This document shows positions 50,044 to 57,075 of a stretch of 57,075 nucleotides of DNA, in pieces. The notes beneath the pieces were generated by a model that saw nothing but the letters and a program-made list of their open reading frames with translations, ran no database searches and was not told the DNA's origin. The position numbers were made by a program, and so were the translations under genes. Source of the stretch: Basidiobolus meristosporus CBS 931.73 (Eukaryota > Basidiobolomycota > Basidiobolomycetes > Basidiobolales > Basidiobolaceae); contig MCFE01000568.1 of NCBI GenBank assembly GCA_002104905.1, forward strand, positions 1 through 57,075, in the 5' to 3' direction. Each line of letters begins with the position of its first letter. Positions within the stretch are counted from its first letter, which is position 1.

Positions 50044-52812
50044 CTACTGTTGTAGCTTTGATACAAGAGTGTGTAGCTGAGGGGAATTTGTAGGTAAGTT
50101 AATAAGAAGTGATGATAGTCCTTCAGTGCTCAAGACACTGTTCAGTGGGAAGGGGGGTAGCAAGAGAGGTAAGAATGACTTGTGAACAACATTAATGAGG
50201 GGAATGTGATAAGGATTGATATTTATCATAAAGGGAGTGTGCTGCTGCAGATATTGCTGCCAAAGGTCTGTCAAGTATTTCAGGTAGGCCAGCTTGGGTT
50301 TTTCTGACTGCAGAATATAGTGAGCAAACTTCTTGACTTCAGGATCTCCAAGTATAGTTCTCCAGCAGGAGCCAGGTGTTGTGTGGTGTGTTCTCTTCCA
50401 GGCCTTAATCAGTGGGTTGTTGCAGTTGTGAAGTCTGAGGTATAATCTGGTTCTAAGGTAGAGAAGTCTGATCTTATAGGGCATAAACCCAAAAGCACCA
50501 AGAATAGCATGTCTGTAGGGGCATTCAGGCAAATGAGGCACCAAGGAGGTAATGCACCATACTGCAAACTTGTCAAGCTTAGTGCAGTCTCTAGAAGTAA
50601 GAGAGAGAAGTGGTAAGCCAAATTCCAGGACAGGGAAGACAAACTGCTTGAGTAGAAGGAGGCAGCTGGGAGCTGAAGTTGTAGGAGGAGTAACAGCCAG
50701 TAGCTTGTGGAGTGCCTGTCTTGCCAGGATAATTCTCTTCTTCAGGTGTGCTCCAGAGTCTAGTCCAGTAGGAAGGAAAGGAAAGCCAAGATATGTAGCA
50801 GAAACCTGAGCAGGTAGAGTGGAGTTCTCCAAGCTGATAGGAGAGCCCAAAGGTACTGTCTTTGCAATGGAAAGCTGGAGATTATTCTTCTGCAGATACT
50901 GCTGGATGGTCTGGGAGTCTTGTTGCACATTGTAGGAGGATATTCTGATGTCATCAGCAAAGAGAGTAACCAGGCAGTCAGCTGAGAGTCTTGGGAAATC
51001 ATTCAGGAAGATGGCAAACAGTATAGGACCAAGCACAGAGCCTTGAACCACTCCATTAGGAACTGAGAACACAGCTGATTGCTCACTTGGGTGCAGAATT
51101 CTTGCTTGTGGATCCAGAAACAGAGACCTTACAAGGAGGGTGAGAGAGGTACTGGAGAAGCATTGCAACTTGGACCAAAGCAGATTTCTGTCAACTGAAT
51201 CAAAGGCCTTAGTATTATCAAACAGAACAGAGGGATACTTGCACTGGAGAGAGTGATCTTGGCTAAGTATGACTGCATATTCCAAGGAGAGGCCAGGAAC
51301 AAAGCCAAACTGTGCAGGGTGAAACTTGAGGGAGTCAGAGTAGAGCTCCTGAGCAAGCAGAAGCTCAAACACCTTTCTGCAGGTGGGCAGCAGAGATATT
51401 GGCCTGTAGGAGCTAGGATACAGGTGCTTTCCTTTACCCTTGTACAGTGGCAGAACATTTGCAAAGGACCATTCCTCAGGAGTAGAAAGCTGGGCTGAGC
51501 ATTGCTGAAACAGTGGAAGCAGAAGTGCAGACATGGCCTTGGTACAAGTCTTCAGAAGCTCATAGGAGATTGTGTCCACACCTGGAGCAGTAGAGTTGGG
51601 AAGCCTCTTGAGCACATTATGGATTCTCCTTTGATCAAGTGCAAGTGGGATGGGCAGAGTCTTGAAGTCAGGATGAAAGCCAGGAGTTGAGTACTGCTTT
51701 GTAGAGAAGAAGATGTTAGCCAGCTGTTCTGTTGAAGGTAACTTCCTGGAAGAGGGCCTCATTGCCCTGTAGAGTCTTGATACTGTTCTTGTTATAGAGT
51801 TGGAAGATTGCAGAGGCAAAGAACTCATAATATGATCCCAGAGCTGAGTATGCAGAGTGTGGTGAATTGCCTTGGAGTGGTGTATTGCTGTCAGGAGGAG
51901 TTTCTCTGTTTTTGGGTTAGGGAAACTCAGGTAGCTTTGTTGCAGGGCTGAAACAATAGATTCCCATTTTCTCTAGGTAACAGCAGTAGTCTTGCATGGC
52001 AGTGAGAGGGAGGCAGACACCAGAATCAGATGCTTCACAAAGAGCCAGGCATAGTTGAGATCATCTGGCAGAGAAAGTAGCAAACTGGCAAGCTTCAAGT
52101 AGTTCCCAAAGTCTTTCTTCTGAGTCTTGGTAGCTTTGTGGGTGAGCACAGTAAGTTTTGGCAGCTTCTTCTTCACAACTGGTTGCATAGAAAGGGACCA
52201 GGCTGGGTGGTCAGAGGCTCTCAAGGATCCTCACTCAGCTCCAGAGAATTGCTTAACTTCATTCACAAAGTAGAGGGCAGCAGCAGAAGGGCAGATCCAG
52301 TCAACACATCTTTTCTCAGATTGAGCACCTAGTGCTAGCAGGTGGCTTTCTCTCAGGAAGTTCAGTAGGAATGTAGACCTTGGCTTCATTCTTGCAGTCA
52401 GAGTAGTATTGTTCTCAGGATGGGGAATGTTGAGATCTCCAAGCAAGATAACAGGTGTTGATATAGATTGTTGGTATTGCTGAACCTTCTGGCATATAAC
52501 TTGCACTTCCTGAAGGGCAAGACTTGGAGGCAGATAGCAGAGCACCAGACTGATAGTTGGCAACTGGAGAGCAGCACAGTAAGGGGAGTAAAGAGGAACA
52601 CAGAGCTGAGGAGTATTGATGGTAGAAGAGATGAAGCAGATAGAGGAGGTATTCTTTGTTCTAGGAGTAGAAAAGCAATATAGATTAGTCAAAAGTATAG
52701 AAGGTAGCTGAACATCAATCAAACACAGGAGGGAAAATCTTGAAAGAAGTCTCTCTAGAGTTGGTCTTGATGGCTGTATGCTGTTGCAGTTAAGCAACAG
52801 AACTTCAGGTAG
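50044..52812 (-). pseudogene. retrotransposon ORF2: endonuclease and reverse transcriptase, two in-frame stops
   Basis: About 920 codons in one frame, beginning directly after the ORF1 stop (LPEVLLLNCNSIQPS). The endonuclease domain shows VILLGDLNIPH, CVDWICPS and SDHPAWSL, as in APE-type LINE endonucleases; where a catalytic Glu is expected the text reads LIDVQLPS. The reverse transcriptase has APGVDTISYELLK, NVLPLYKGKGK with SYRPISLLPTCRKVFE, motif A (FDNTKAFDSVDR), motif B (VPNGVVQGSVLGP) and the catalytic box LFADDI. A C-terminal region follows to the stop at 50044. No RNase H domain is recognised. In-frame TGA at 52231-52233 and TAG at 51973-51975 lie in the endonuclease end and the linker; the frame does not change across them. 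This copy is probably dead unless these stops are suppressed. Confidence 0.85.
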
Positions 52813-54321
52813 TCAGGCAGAGGTTGTAGCTTCTTCAGAGGCAACATTGATAATGTGACCTGCAGAGTCCCAGAGCTCTTCAAATGGTGCATCACTTAAG
52901 TCAGCAAGGAGGGAAATGGCATGGTTCTTGAGGAAGTATGCCACATCATAGGAGGGGGCTTGTCTCTTGATGGCAGCAAAGAAAGACAGAATGGCAACAT
53001 GGGCTGGAGGCTTGTTGAACAGTAGAGAGTCAGAGGATTCAGATTCTTCAGGCACTATCTTGAAGTCAGTTTTCAGCCAGTTAAGGTTCTTCTCCACAAA
53101 GGCAACAAATGGGTCAGCAATGTTTTGGTCTAGGATAACCTCCAGAATCTTCCCTTTTCTCCAGGCCAGGTTGACAATTCTTGAGAGCTGAATATTGCAT
53201 GCCTTGAGTGCTTTCCTGATGTTGGAAATGGGAGTCCAGGGAACTTGCTTCAAGTACACCACAGTCCAGGTAGAAGCTGGTGGTAGGTTTGCTGGGGGCT
53301 TGTAAGTCCTTCTGTGTTGCAATGGAGCTGCAGTAGTCAGATTGGAGTCCACATTCTCAGTAGAAGGTTTTCTTGATGTGTCTTGCTGAATAGTACTGGA
53401 GCTGGATGTGCTGATAATTCTTGCCAGAACCTTGCCTGCATAAGTCTGAGGTATAGCTGAGGTGACTGTAGAGGTGTTGGCAGCTGGTGCAGGTGGAGAG
53501 GCAGAAACTGAAGCAGGAACTGAGGTCACCTGGGAGAAGGCAGTGGAAGCAGGTTTTCTGGGAGGAACAGAGTTCACTATCCAGTTGTTCTGTAAAACAC
53601 TGGAGTAGCTTTTCTGTGGAACAGGATCTTGCCCTTGAACAGGAACAGAAGCAGGAGGCTGGGGCTGAGCAGTAGTGGTAAGGCAGTGGCACTCCAAGGA
53701 AGCTTTTTGCAAGGCATCTCTGGCAGTTTTCAGGGCAGTATTGGCTTCATTCTTGAGCTTCTTGCATTGGGCATCCAGTCTCTTGTTTTCAATAGCCAGG
53801 GCAGTATTGGCAGCCTCTAAATCAGCAATTCTCTTCTCAACTGCAAGGAATCTCTGAAGAAATGCATCAGTAGAAGTGCTGGCATCTGGAAGAGCAGTGG
53901 CAGGAATAGAGTCCATGGACAGTGGGCTTCTTGGAGGCAAGGAAAGTGGACTGGCAGATTCAGGCACAAAAGGAGATATCCTGGCAGGAGGAGAAGGAGT
54001 ATCCAAGGCAGTAACAGAGGCAATTCTTGTTGGTGAAGCAGCAGCAGGGGAGGCAAGCCTGTTCAGAAACTGGGCAGGAGAGAGTGCTTGAGGAGAGGGA
54101 GTCTTCAGCTTGCCAAGCATGTCTTCCATCAGAGTGATACCAATATTCCTGGTGCATTTGCAGAGAAAAGTAAGCTTCCTGAGTCTGCCAGCTCTTCCAT
54201 TCCTTCTGATAGTTCCTTTGTTTCCACAGTTGGGGCAAGAAATCTTCTTGACAGACTTGTCAAAGCAATCAAGAACCTTCCTTTCAGGTGTAGTGGGCTC
54301 CTGTTGAGGTTTTGGTGGCAT
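52813..54321 (-). CDS. retrotransposon ORF1, zinc ribbon and coiled-coil protein
   Basis: 502 aa from the ATG at 54321 (MPPKPQQEPTTPERK); the open frame extends a little further upstream without an ATG. A zinc-ribbon-like module (SCPNCGNKGTIRRNG ... TFLCKC) is near the N-terminus. A Ser/Pro/Ala-rich linker follows, then a coiled coil (VEKRIADLEAANTALAIENK), a second Ser/Pro-rich region, and a C-terminal domain (STWTVVYLKQVPWTPIS, RIVNLAWRKGKILEVILDQN, YFLKNHAISLL). That C-terminal domain is shared with the two smaller proteins nearer the telomere, so it is the defining module of this element family, presumably RNA or DNA binding as in other LINE ORF1 proteins. It ends in TGA at 52813-52815, after which ORF2 continues in the same frame. 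Confidence 0.8.
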   Translation of the reverse strand: MPPKPQQEPTTPERKVLDCFDKSVKKISCPNCGNKGTIRRNGRAGRLRKLTFLCKCTRNIGITLMEDMLGKLKTPSPQALSPAQFLNRLASPAAASPTRIASVTALDTPSPPARISPFVPESASPLSLPPRSPLSMDSIPATALPDASTSTDAFLQRFLAVEKRIADLEAANTALAIENKRLDAQCKKLKNEANTALKTARDALQKASLECHCLTTTAQPQPPASVPVQGQDPVPQKSYSSVLQNNWIVNSVPPRKPASTAFSQVTSVPASVSASPPAPAANTSTVTSAIPQTYAGKVLARIISTSSSSTIQQDTSRKPSTENVDSNLTTAAPLQHRRTYKPPANLPPASTWTVVYLKQVPWTPISNIRKALKACNIQLSRIVNLAWRKGKILEVILDQNIADPFVAFVEKNLNWLKTDFKIVPEESESSDSLLFNKPPAHVAILSFFAAIKRQAPSYDVAYFLKNHAISLLADLSDAPFEELWDSAGHIINVASEEATTSA

Positions 54322-54390
54322 ATCCAGAGTTTCAGCTTCAAATTTCAATTTTTGAGATTTTTGGGTGATTTTTGATGGGCGGGATCAAAA

Positions 54391-54628
54391 TTAGGGTTAG
54401 GGTTGTGCGCTGTGACTGCTTTTTACGATCGCAAGGTCAGAACCTAGGAAAAAATAAAAATAGTTAGTAAAGGTGATTTAATGGATGGATGGATGGATTT
54501 GGAGTCAGATTCAATCAAAAAATCAAATCGTTGACTAATTTAAAGAGGAAAAAGGAAAAAATAAAAATAGTTAGTAAAGGTGATTTAATGGATGGATGGA
54601 TGGATTCGGAGTCTTAGGGGAGGGAAAG
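54391..54628. repeat. telomere-like seed and 107-nt tandem duplication between elements
   Basis: Begins with TTAGGGTTAGGGTTG (54391-54405). A ~60-base segment at 54447-54506 (AAAATAAAAATAGTTAG..., a GATG microsatellite, GGAGTC) is repeated at 54554-54613 with one difference in its last bases; the offset is 107. It ends in TTAGGGGAGGG just before the 3' hairpin of the next unit. Confidence 0.75.
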
Positions 54629-54742
54629 TCACCAAGGTAGGTGAAATCTTTATTTGATTTTAGACAAGTCTAACTACAAATAAAGAAGCCAGCTGGGAAT
54701 AGAAGATTCCCAAAGTAAGCACTAAGTTGAATATGAATAAAT

Positions 54743-55471
54743 CTAAGCTAAAGTTAAGGCAGTATCCCAGAGTACACTGGAGTTCAGGTTCATGGGGGAG
54801 TGAAGCAGATAAGCTTGAGAGATATAATAAGCTTTCAGGAAGTGGGTAACAGCAGGTGAAGGGGAGTTTTTGATAAGTGAAGTGAATCTTGAAAGCAGAG
54901 ATTCCTCTAATGAGAAGGTCTTGTAAACTGGAGAATCAGGAAACTCTTTAAAGGCATGGTCAGTAGGTTCCCAGTAAAACTGGTCAGAGACATTTTGAGA
55001 GAATTCTTTAGCAATACTTTTGTCAAGTACTACCTCCAAAGTGTGATGGTTGATAAATCTCATGTTAACAATCTTGGATAAATTGTAACCTTGTTGCTTG
55101 AGATACATCCTATGCTCAGATATAGGAATAAACTCCACATTGCCAAAGTAACAGACAGCCCAGTCAGTAGCAGGAGGCAAATCAGAAGTAGCAGGAAACT
55201 TTCTTTTAGTCTTGGGAGGAGCAGCAGGATGTCTTGAGGAAGCAGGAACAGGCTTTTTGACAGCTTCAGAGTAGGAAGAGTGAGCAGGAGCAGATGATTC
55301 TTGGGGAGTCTTGTTGATAGGAAGAGTTTGCACAGGGACAATAGATTCTTGCAGATCAGAAAAGGCAGAAAACAGCTTTTGAACTTGTTTCTTGAGTAAA
55401 GCATTTTCAGCTTCAACAAGTGCAAGCCTTTCCTCAAGGAAGGAAATCTGAAGGGAATGGAGGGAAGGCAT
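54743..55471 (-). CDS. stand-alone ORF1-like protein A
   Basis: 242 aa from ATG 55471. An N-terminal coiled coil (EERLALVEAENALLKKQVQ) is followed by a short Ser/Pro/Lys linker and a C-terminal domain: ATDWAVCYFGNVEFIPISEH, LSKIVNMRFINHHTLEVVLD, THFLKAYYISQAYLLHSP, LWDTALTLA. The domain matches the C-terminal part of the LINE ORF1 (WTVVYLKQVPWTPIS, ILEVILDQN, YFLKNHAISLL, LWDSAGH) and, more closely, the protein of unit B. The zinc ribbon of ORF1 is missing. The frame is intact with no introns, which suggests it was maintained until recently. Function unknown; nucleic-acid chaperone or packaging roles are possible by analogy with LINE ORF1 proteins. Confidence 0.75.
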   Translation of the reverse strand: MPSLHSLQISFLEERLALVEAENALLKKQVQKLFSAFSDLQESIVPVQTLPINKTPQESSAPAHSSYSEAVKKPVPASSRHPAAPPKTKRKFPATSDLPPATDWAVCYFGNVEFIPISEHRMYLKQQGYNLSKIVNMRFINHHTLEVVLDKSIAKEFSQNVSDQFYWEPTDHAFKEFPDSPVYKTFSLEESLLSRFTSLIKNSPSPAVTHFLKAYYISQAYLLHSPMNLNSSVLWDTALTLA

Positions 55472-55497
55472 AAGAAATAAGAAGAAGAGAGTAAGAT

Positions 55498-55513
55498 GGG
55501 GTGGGTGGGTGGG
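55498..55513 (+). promoter_or_regulatory. G-quadruplex motif in the leader of unit A
   Basis: GGGGTGGGTGGGTGGG, four G runs with single-base loops, 27 bases upstream of the ORF start and on the template strand. A near-identical motif lies at 56472-56487 before the unit B ORF. Both are followed by AAAAT and flanked by a purine-rich AAGAAGA stretch. Confidence 0.6.
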
Positions 55514-55535
55514 AAAATTAGCAGGGAGAAGAGAA

Positions 55536-55557
55536 GGGATTAGGGTTAGGGGGGGGG
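55536..55557 (+). repeat. interstitial telomere-like seed
   Basis: GGGATTAGGGTTAGGG followed by a run of G lies exactly between the 5' end of unit A and the 3' hairpin of unit B. It matches the TTAGGG telomere in the same orientation. Confidence 0.8.
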
Positions 55558-55636
55558 ATGATCATCACCAAAGGGTGAAATCTTTATTTAAATAAAGAAG
55601 CCAAGTTTGAATATGAATATCTGAGATGCAGGAAGC

Positions 55637-56437
55637 CTACAAGATAAACTTGGACTTTGCTGTATCCCAAATATCCTCAATATCAAAGTCTAGAGGAGAG
55701 TGTAGCAAGACTGCTTGTTCACTGTAGTATTTCTTGAGGAAGTTTGTGACTTGAAGGGAAGGAGAATTTTTCAACAAGCTGGTAAATCTTTTGAGGAGTT
55801 CTTTTTCCAGAGAGAATGGCACAAAGAGTGGAATGTCCAAATGATGTCTGAATATATGCTCTGAGAGCTCCCAATCCAGCATATTTTTGACTTCTTCTGT
55901 AAAATCTTCAACAATATCTTTGTCAAGAATAACTTCCAAGAGATCCCTGGCAATGTACTGAATGTTAATAATCTTAGGCATATGAATACCTAGGTCCTTG
56001 AGGTAGTTTCTTTGTTCTGATATTGGGAGGTATCCTGCATTTCTGAAATAGCAAACAGCCCAGTTGGCAGTAGGAGGAGTATCAGGGCTGACAGGGAATC
56101 TTCTTCTGGCTTTAGAGTGCACTGGCTTAGGAGACTGTCTTGATGGAAGGGCAGCTGGTTTTGGATGAGCTTGAAGTGCTTGGGAGTAGGTCTGAGTACA
56201 AGTAGTAGAAGTTCCTGGTTGCTCAGAATTGTCAGATTGACTGGATGAAGAGCTGATTGAGGGGTTGCAAGGTAAGGAAGAAGCTGAAAGAGAAGTGGAG
56301 AGGGCTGGGTGAAGTTCAGAAAGAGTTTTGAAAAGAATTTGGATCTGAGATTTCAACATTGAGTTTTCAGCTTCAAGAAGAGAAACTCTTTGTTCAAGGT
56401 AAGAAGTCTGTAAAGAGTGAAAGTTGGGTAAAGACAT
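55637..56437 (-). CDS. stand-alone ORF1-like protein B
   Basis: 266 aa from ATG 56437. Layout as in protein A: N-terminal coiled coil (EQRVSLLEAENSMLKSQIQ), Ser-rich linker, and a C-terminal domain with TANWAVCYFRNAGYLPISEQ, MPKIINIQYIARDLLEVILD, VTNFLKKYYSEQAVLLHSP and IWDTAKSKF. It is clearly a paralogue of protein A but well diverged, so the two units are not a recent tandem duplication. The frame is intact. Being the last gene before the telomere, it may be subject to telomere position effects; nothing in the sequence shows this. Confidence 0.75.
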   Translation of the reverse strand: MSLPNFHSLQTSYLEQRVSLLEAENSMLKSQIQILFKTLSELHPALSTSLSASSLPCNPSISSSSSQSDNSEQPGTSTTCTQTYSQALQAHPKPAALPSRQSPKPVHSKARRRFPVSPDTPPTANWAVCYFRNAGYLPISEQRNYLKDLGIHMPKIINIQYIARDLLEVILDKDIVEDFTEEVKNMLDWELSEHIFRHHLDIPLFVPFSLEKELLKRFTSLLKNSPSLQVTNFLKKYYSEQAVLLHSPLDFDIEDIWDTAKSKFIL

Positions 56438-56471
56438 GGAAGAAGTAGATAATAAGAAGAAAAGAGTAGTT

Positions 56472-56487
56472 GGGGTGGGAGGGTGGG
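56472..56487 (+). promoter_or_regulatory. G-quadruplex motif in the leader of unit B
   Basis: GGGGTGGGAGGGTGGG, 35 bases upstream of the ORF start, equivalent to 55498-55513 in unit A. Confidence 0.6.
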
Positions 56488-56493
56488 AAAATA

Positions 56494-56930
56494 GGTAAGA
56501 AGAAAAGAGAGGAAAGATCTGAAATTGAAAATCTCAGAATTTATAGATGGATGGACAAGGGTAGAGGATTGATTAATCCAGGGTTAGGGAAAAATAGGTA
56601 AGAAGAAAAGAGAGGAAAGATCTGAAATTGAAAATCTCAGAATTTATAGATGGATGGACAAGGGTAGAGGATTGATTAATCCAGGGTTAGGGAAAAATAG
56701 GTAAGAAGAAAAGAGAGGAAAGATCTGAAATTGAAAATCTCAGAATTTATAGATGGATGGACAAGGGTAGAGGATTGATTAATCCAGGGTTAGGGAAAAA
56801 TAGGTAAGAAGAAAAGAGAGGAAAGATCTGAAATTGAAAATCTCAGAATTTATAGATGGATGGACAAGGGTAGAGGATTGATTAATCCAGGGTTAGGGAA
56901 AAATAGGTAAGAAGAAAAGAGAGGGTGTAG
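56494..56930 (+). repeat. four 103-nt tandem repeats with telomeric cores, plus a partial copy
   Basis: Repeat starts (GGTAAGAAG) fall at 56494, 56597, 56700, 56803 and 56906, exactly 103 bases apart; the fifth is cut short. Units are essentially identical. Each holds TAGATGGATGGAC and ends in CCAGGGTTAGGGAAAAATA, so a GGGTTAGGG core recurs every 103 bases. Confidence 0.9.
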
Positions 56931-56954
56931 GTGTTATAGTAAGGGCTAGGAAAA

Positions 56955-57075
56955 GGGTTAGGGTTAGGGTTAGGGTTAGGGTTAGGGTTAGGGTTAGGGT
57001 TAGGGTTAGGGTTAGGGTTAGGGTTAGGGTTAGGGTTAGGGTTAGGGTTAGGGTTAGGGTTAGGGTTAGGGTTAG
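56955..57075 (+). repeat. telomere, (GGGTTA)n
   Basis: About 20 perfect TTAGGG repeats run to the window end with no variant. The G-rich strand runs 5' to 3' outward, as at a right-hand chromosome end. A short degenerate stretch (AAGGGCTAGGAAAA) precedes it. Confidence 0.97.

Larger units (their letters stand above)
49996..54390 (-). mobile_element. telomere-associated non-LTR retrotransposon (LINE)
   Basis: About 4.4 kb on the minus strand. Its 5' end faces the telomere, bounded by TTAGGGTTAGGGTTG at 54391-54405. Its 3' end is near 49996, bounded by G-rich telomere-like sequence. It encodes ORF1 (zinc ribbon, coiled coil) and ORF2 (endonuclease plus reverse transcriptase). No LTRs and no poly(A) tail are seen; instead the 3' end is AATAAAG followed by a small TCACC/GGTGA hairpin, shared with two shorter units further out. 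The ORFs share one frame but are separated and interrupted by stops, so this copy may not be active. Confidence 0.85.
54629..55535 (-). mobile_element. short telomeric unit A carrying an ORF1-like gene only
   Basis: About 0.9 kb in the same orientation as the LINE. Its 3' end has the TCACC..GGTGA hairpin (54629-54644) and AATAAAG. The body encodes one protein, and the 5' end has a C-rich leader (a G-quadruplex motif on the + strand at 55498-55513). It is bounded distally by GGATTAGGGTTAGGG. No reverse transcriptase or endonuclease, so it would depend on the LINE for movement. Confidence 0.7.
55558..56493 (-). mobile_element. short telomeric unit B carrying an ORF1-like gene only
   Basis: Same design as unit A: 3' hairpin TCACC-AAAG-GGTGA (55565-55578), AATAAAG, a single ORF and a C-rich leader. 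Its 5' side continues into 103-nt tandem repeats and then the telomere, so it is the most distal element. Confidence 0.7.

Noticed and set aside
56494-56930. 103-nt repeats considered as a CRISPR-like array
   Set aside because: Units are contiguous and identical without unique spacers, in a eukaryotic subtelomere next to the telomere.

Overview
The window is the end of a fungal chromosome. The last ~120 bases are an uninterrupted TTAGGG tract, so the right edge is the telomere. Genes carry many short GT..AG introns (about 45-110 nt) with CTAAC/CTAAT-like branch points. Gene content (glucose-6-phosphate isomerase, Cdc37, mitochondrial EF-Ts, a NUFIP1-like snoRNP factor, a secreted S9 peptidase) is fungal. 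The intron-rich style and the large dual hybrid histidine kinases suggest an early-diverging filamentous fungus (Mucoromycota or Zoopagomycota rather than a yeast); the species is not identified.

Layout. (1) 1-9445: ordinary housekeeping genes: NUFIP1-like (+, 7 exons), glucose-6-phosphate isomerase (-, no introns but one 1-nt frameshift), CDC37 (-, 4 exons) and, divergently from it, mitochondrial EF-Ts (+, 2 exons). (2) 10449-45010: a head-to-tail array of five copies, spaced about 7.0-7.3 kb, of a very large dual hybrid histidine kinase gene of about 1,670-1,700 aa. I rebuilt the exons by hand. Copies 2-5 give continuous reading frames of 11 exons (12 in copy 4). Domain order is PAS - PAS - GAF - HisKA - HATPase - receiver - PAS - HisKA - HATPase - receiver, i.e. 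two complete kinase-receiver cassettes in one protein. Copy 1 has a decayed sensor region but an open, well-conserved remainder. The array shows mosaic sequence sharing, one copy-specific intron, one missing intron, and diversified sensor exons between homogenised catalytic exons. (3) 45299-48253: a small secreted Cys-rich protein gene with an in-frame stop, and a secreted dipeptidyl-peptidase V-like S9 protease. (4) 49996-57075: a subtelomeric retroelement array. A non-LTR retrotransposon (zinc-finger ORF1; endonuclease and reverse transcriptase ORF2) is followed toward the telomere by two short units that encode only an ORF1-like protein. All three point the same way, 5' end toward the telomere. 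All three end in the same small 3' hairpin next to AATAAAG and are preceded by G-rich telomere-like sequence. They are capped by 103-nt tandem repeats, each holding a telomeric core, and then by the telomere.

How the parts may work together (inference). The kinase array looks like a locally expanding family of soluble sensors feeding a phosphorelay; no transmembrane segment was seen. The orientation, 3' ends and telomeric seeds of the terminal elements fit insertion primed from the G-rich chromosome end, comparable in layout to telomere-associated retroelements such as HeT-A and MoTeR. No tRNA, rRNA or CRISPR was recognised.
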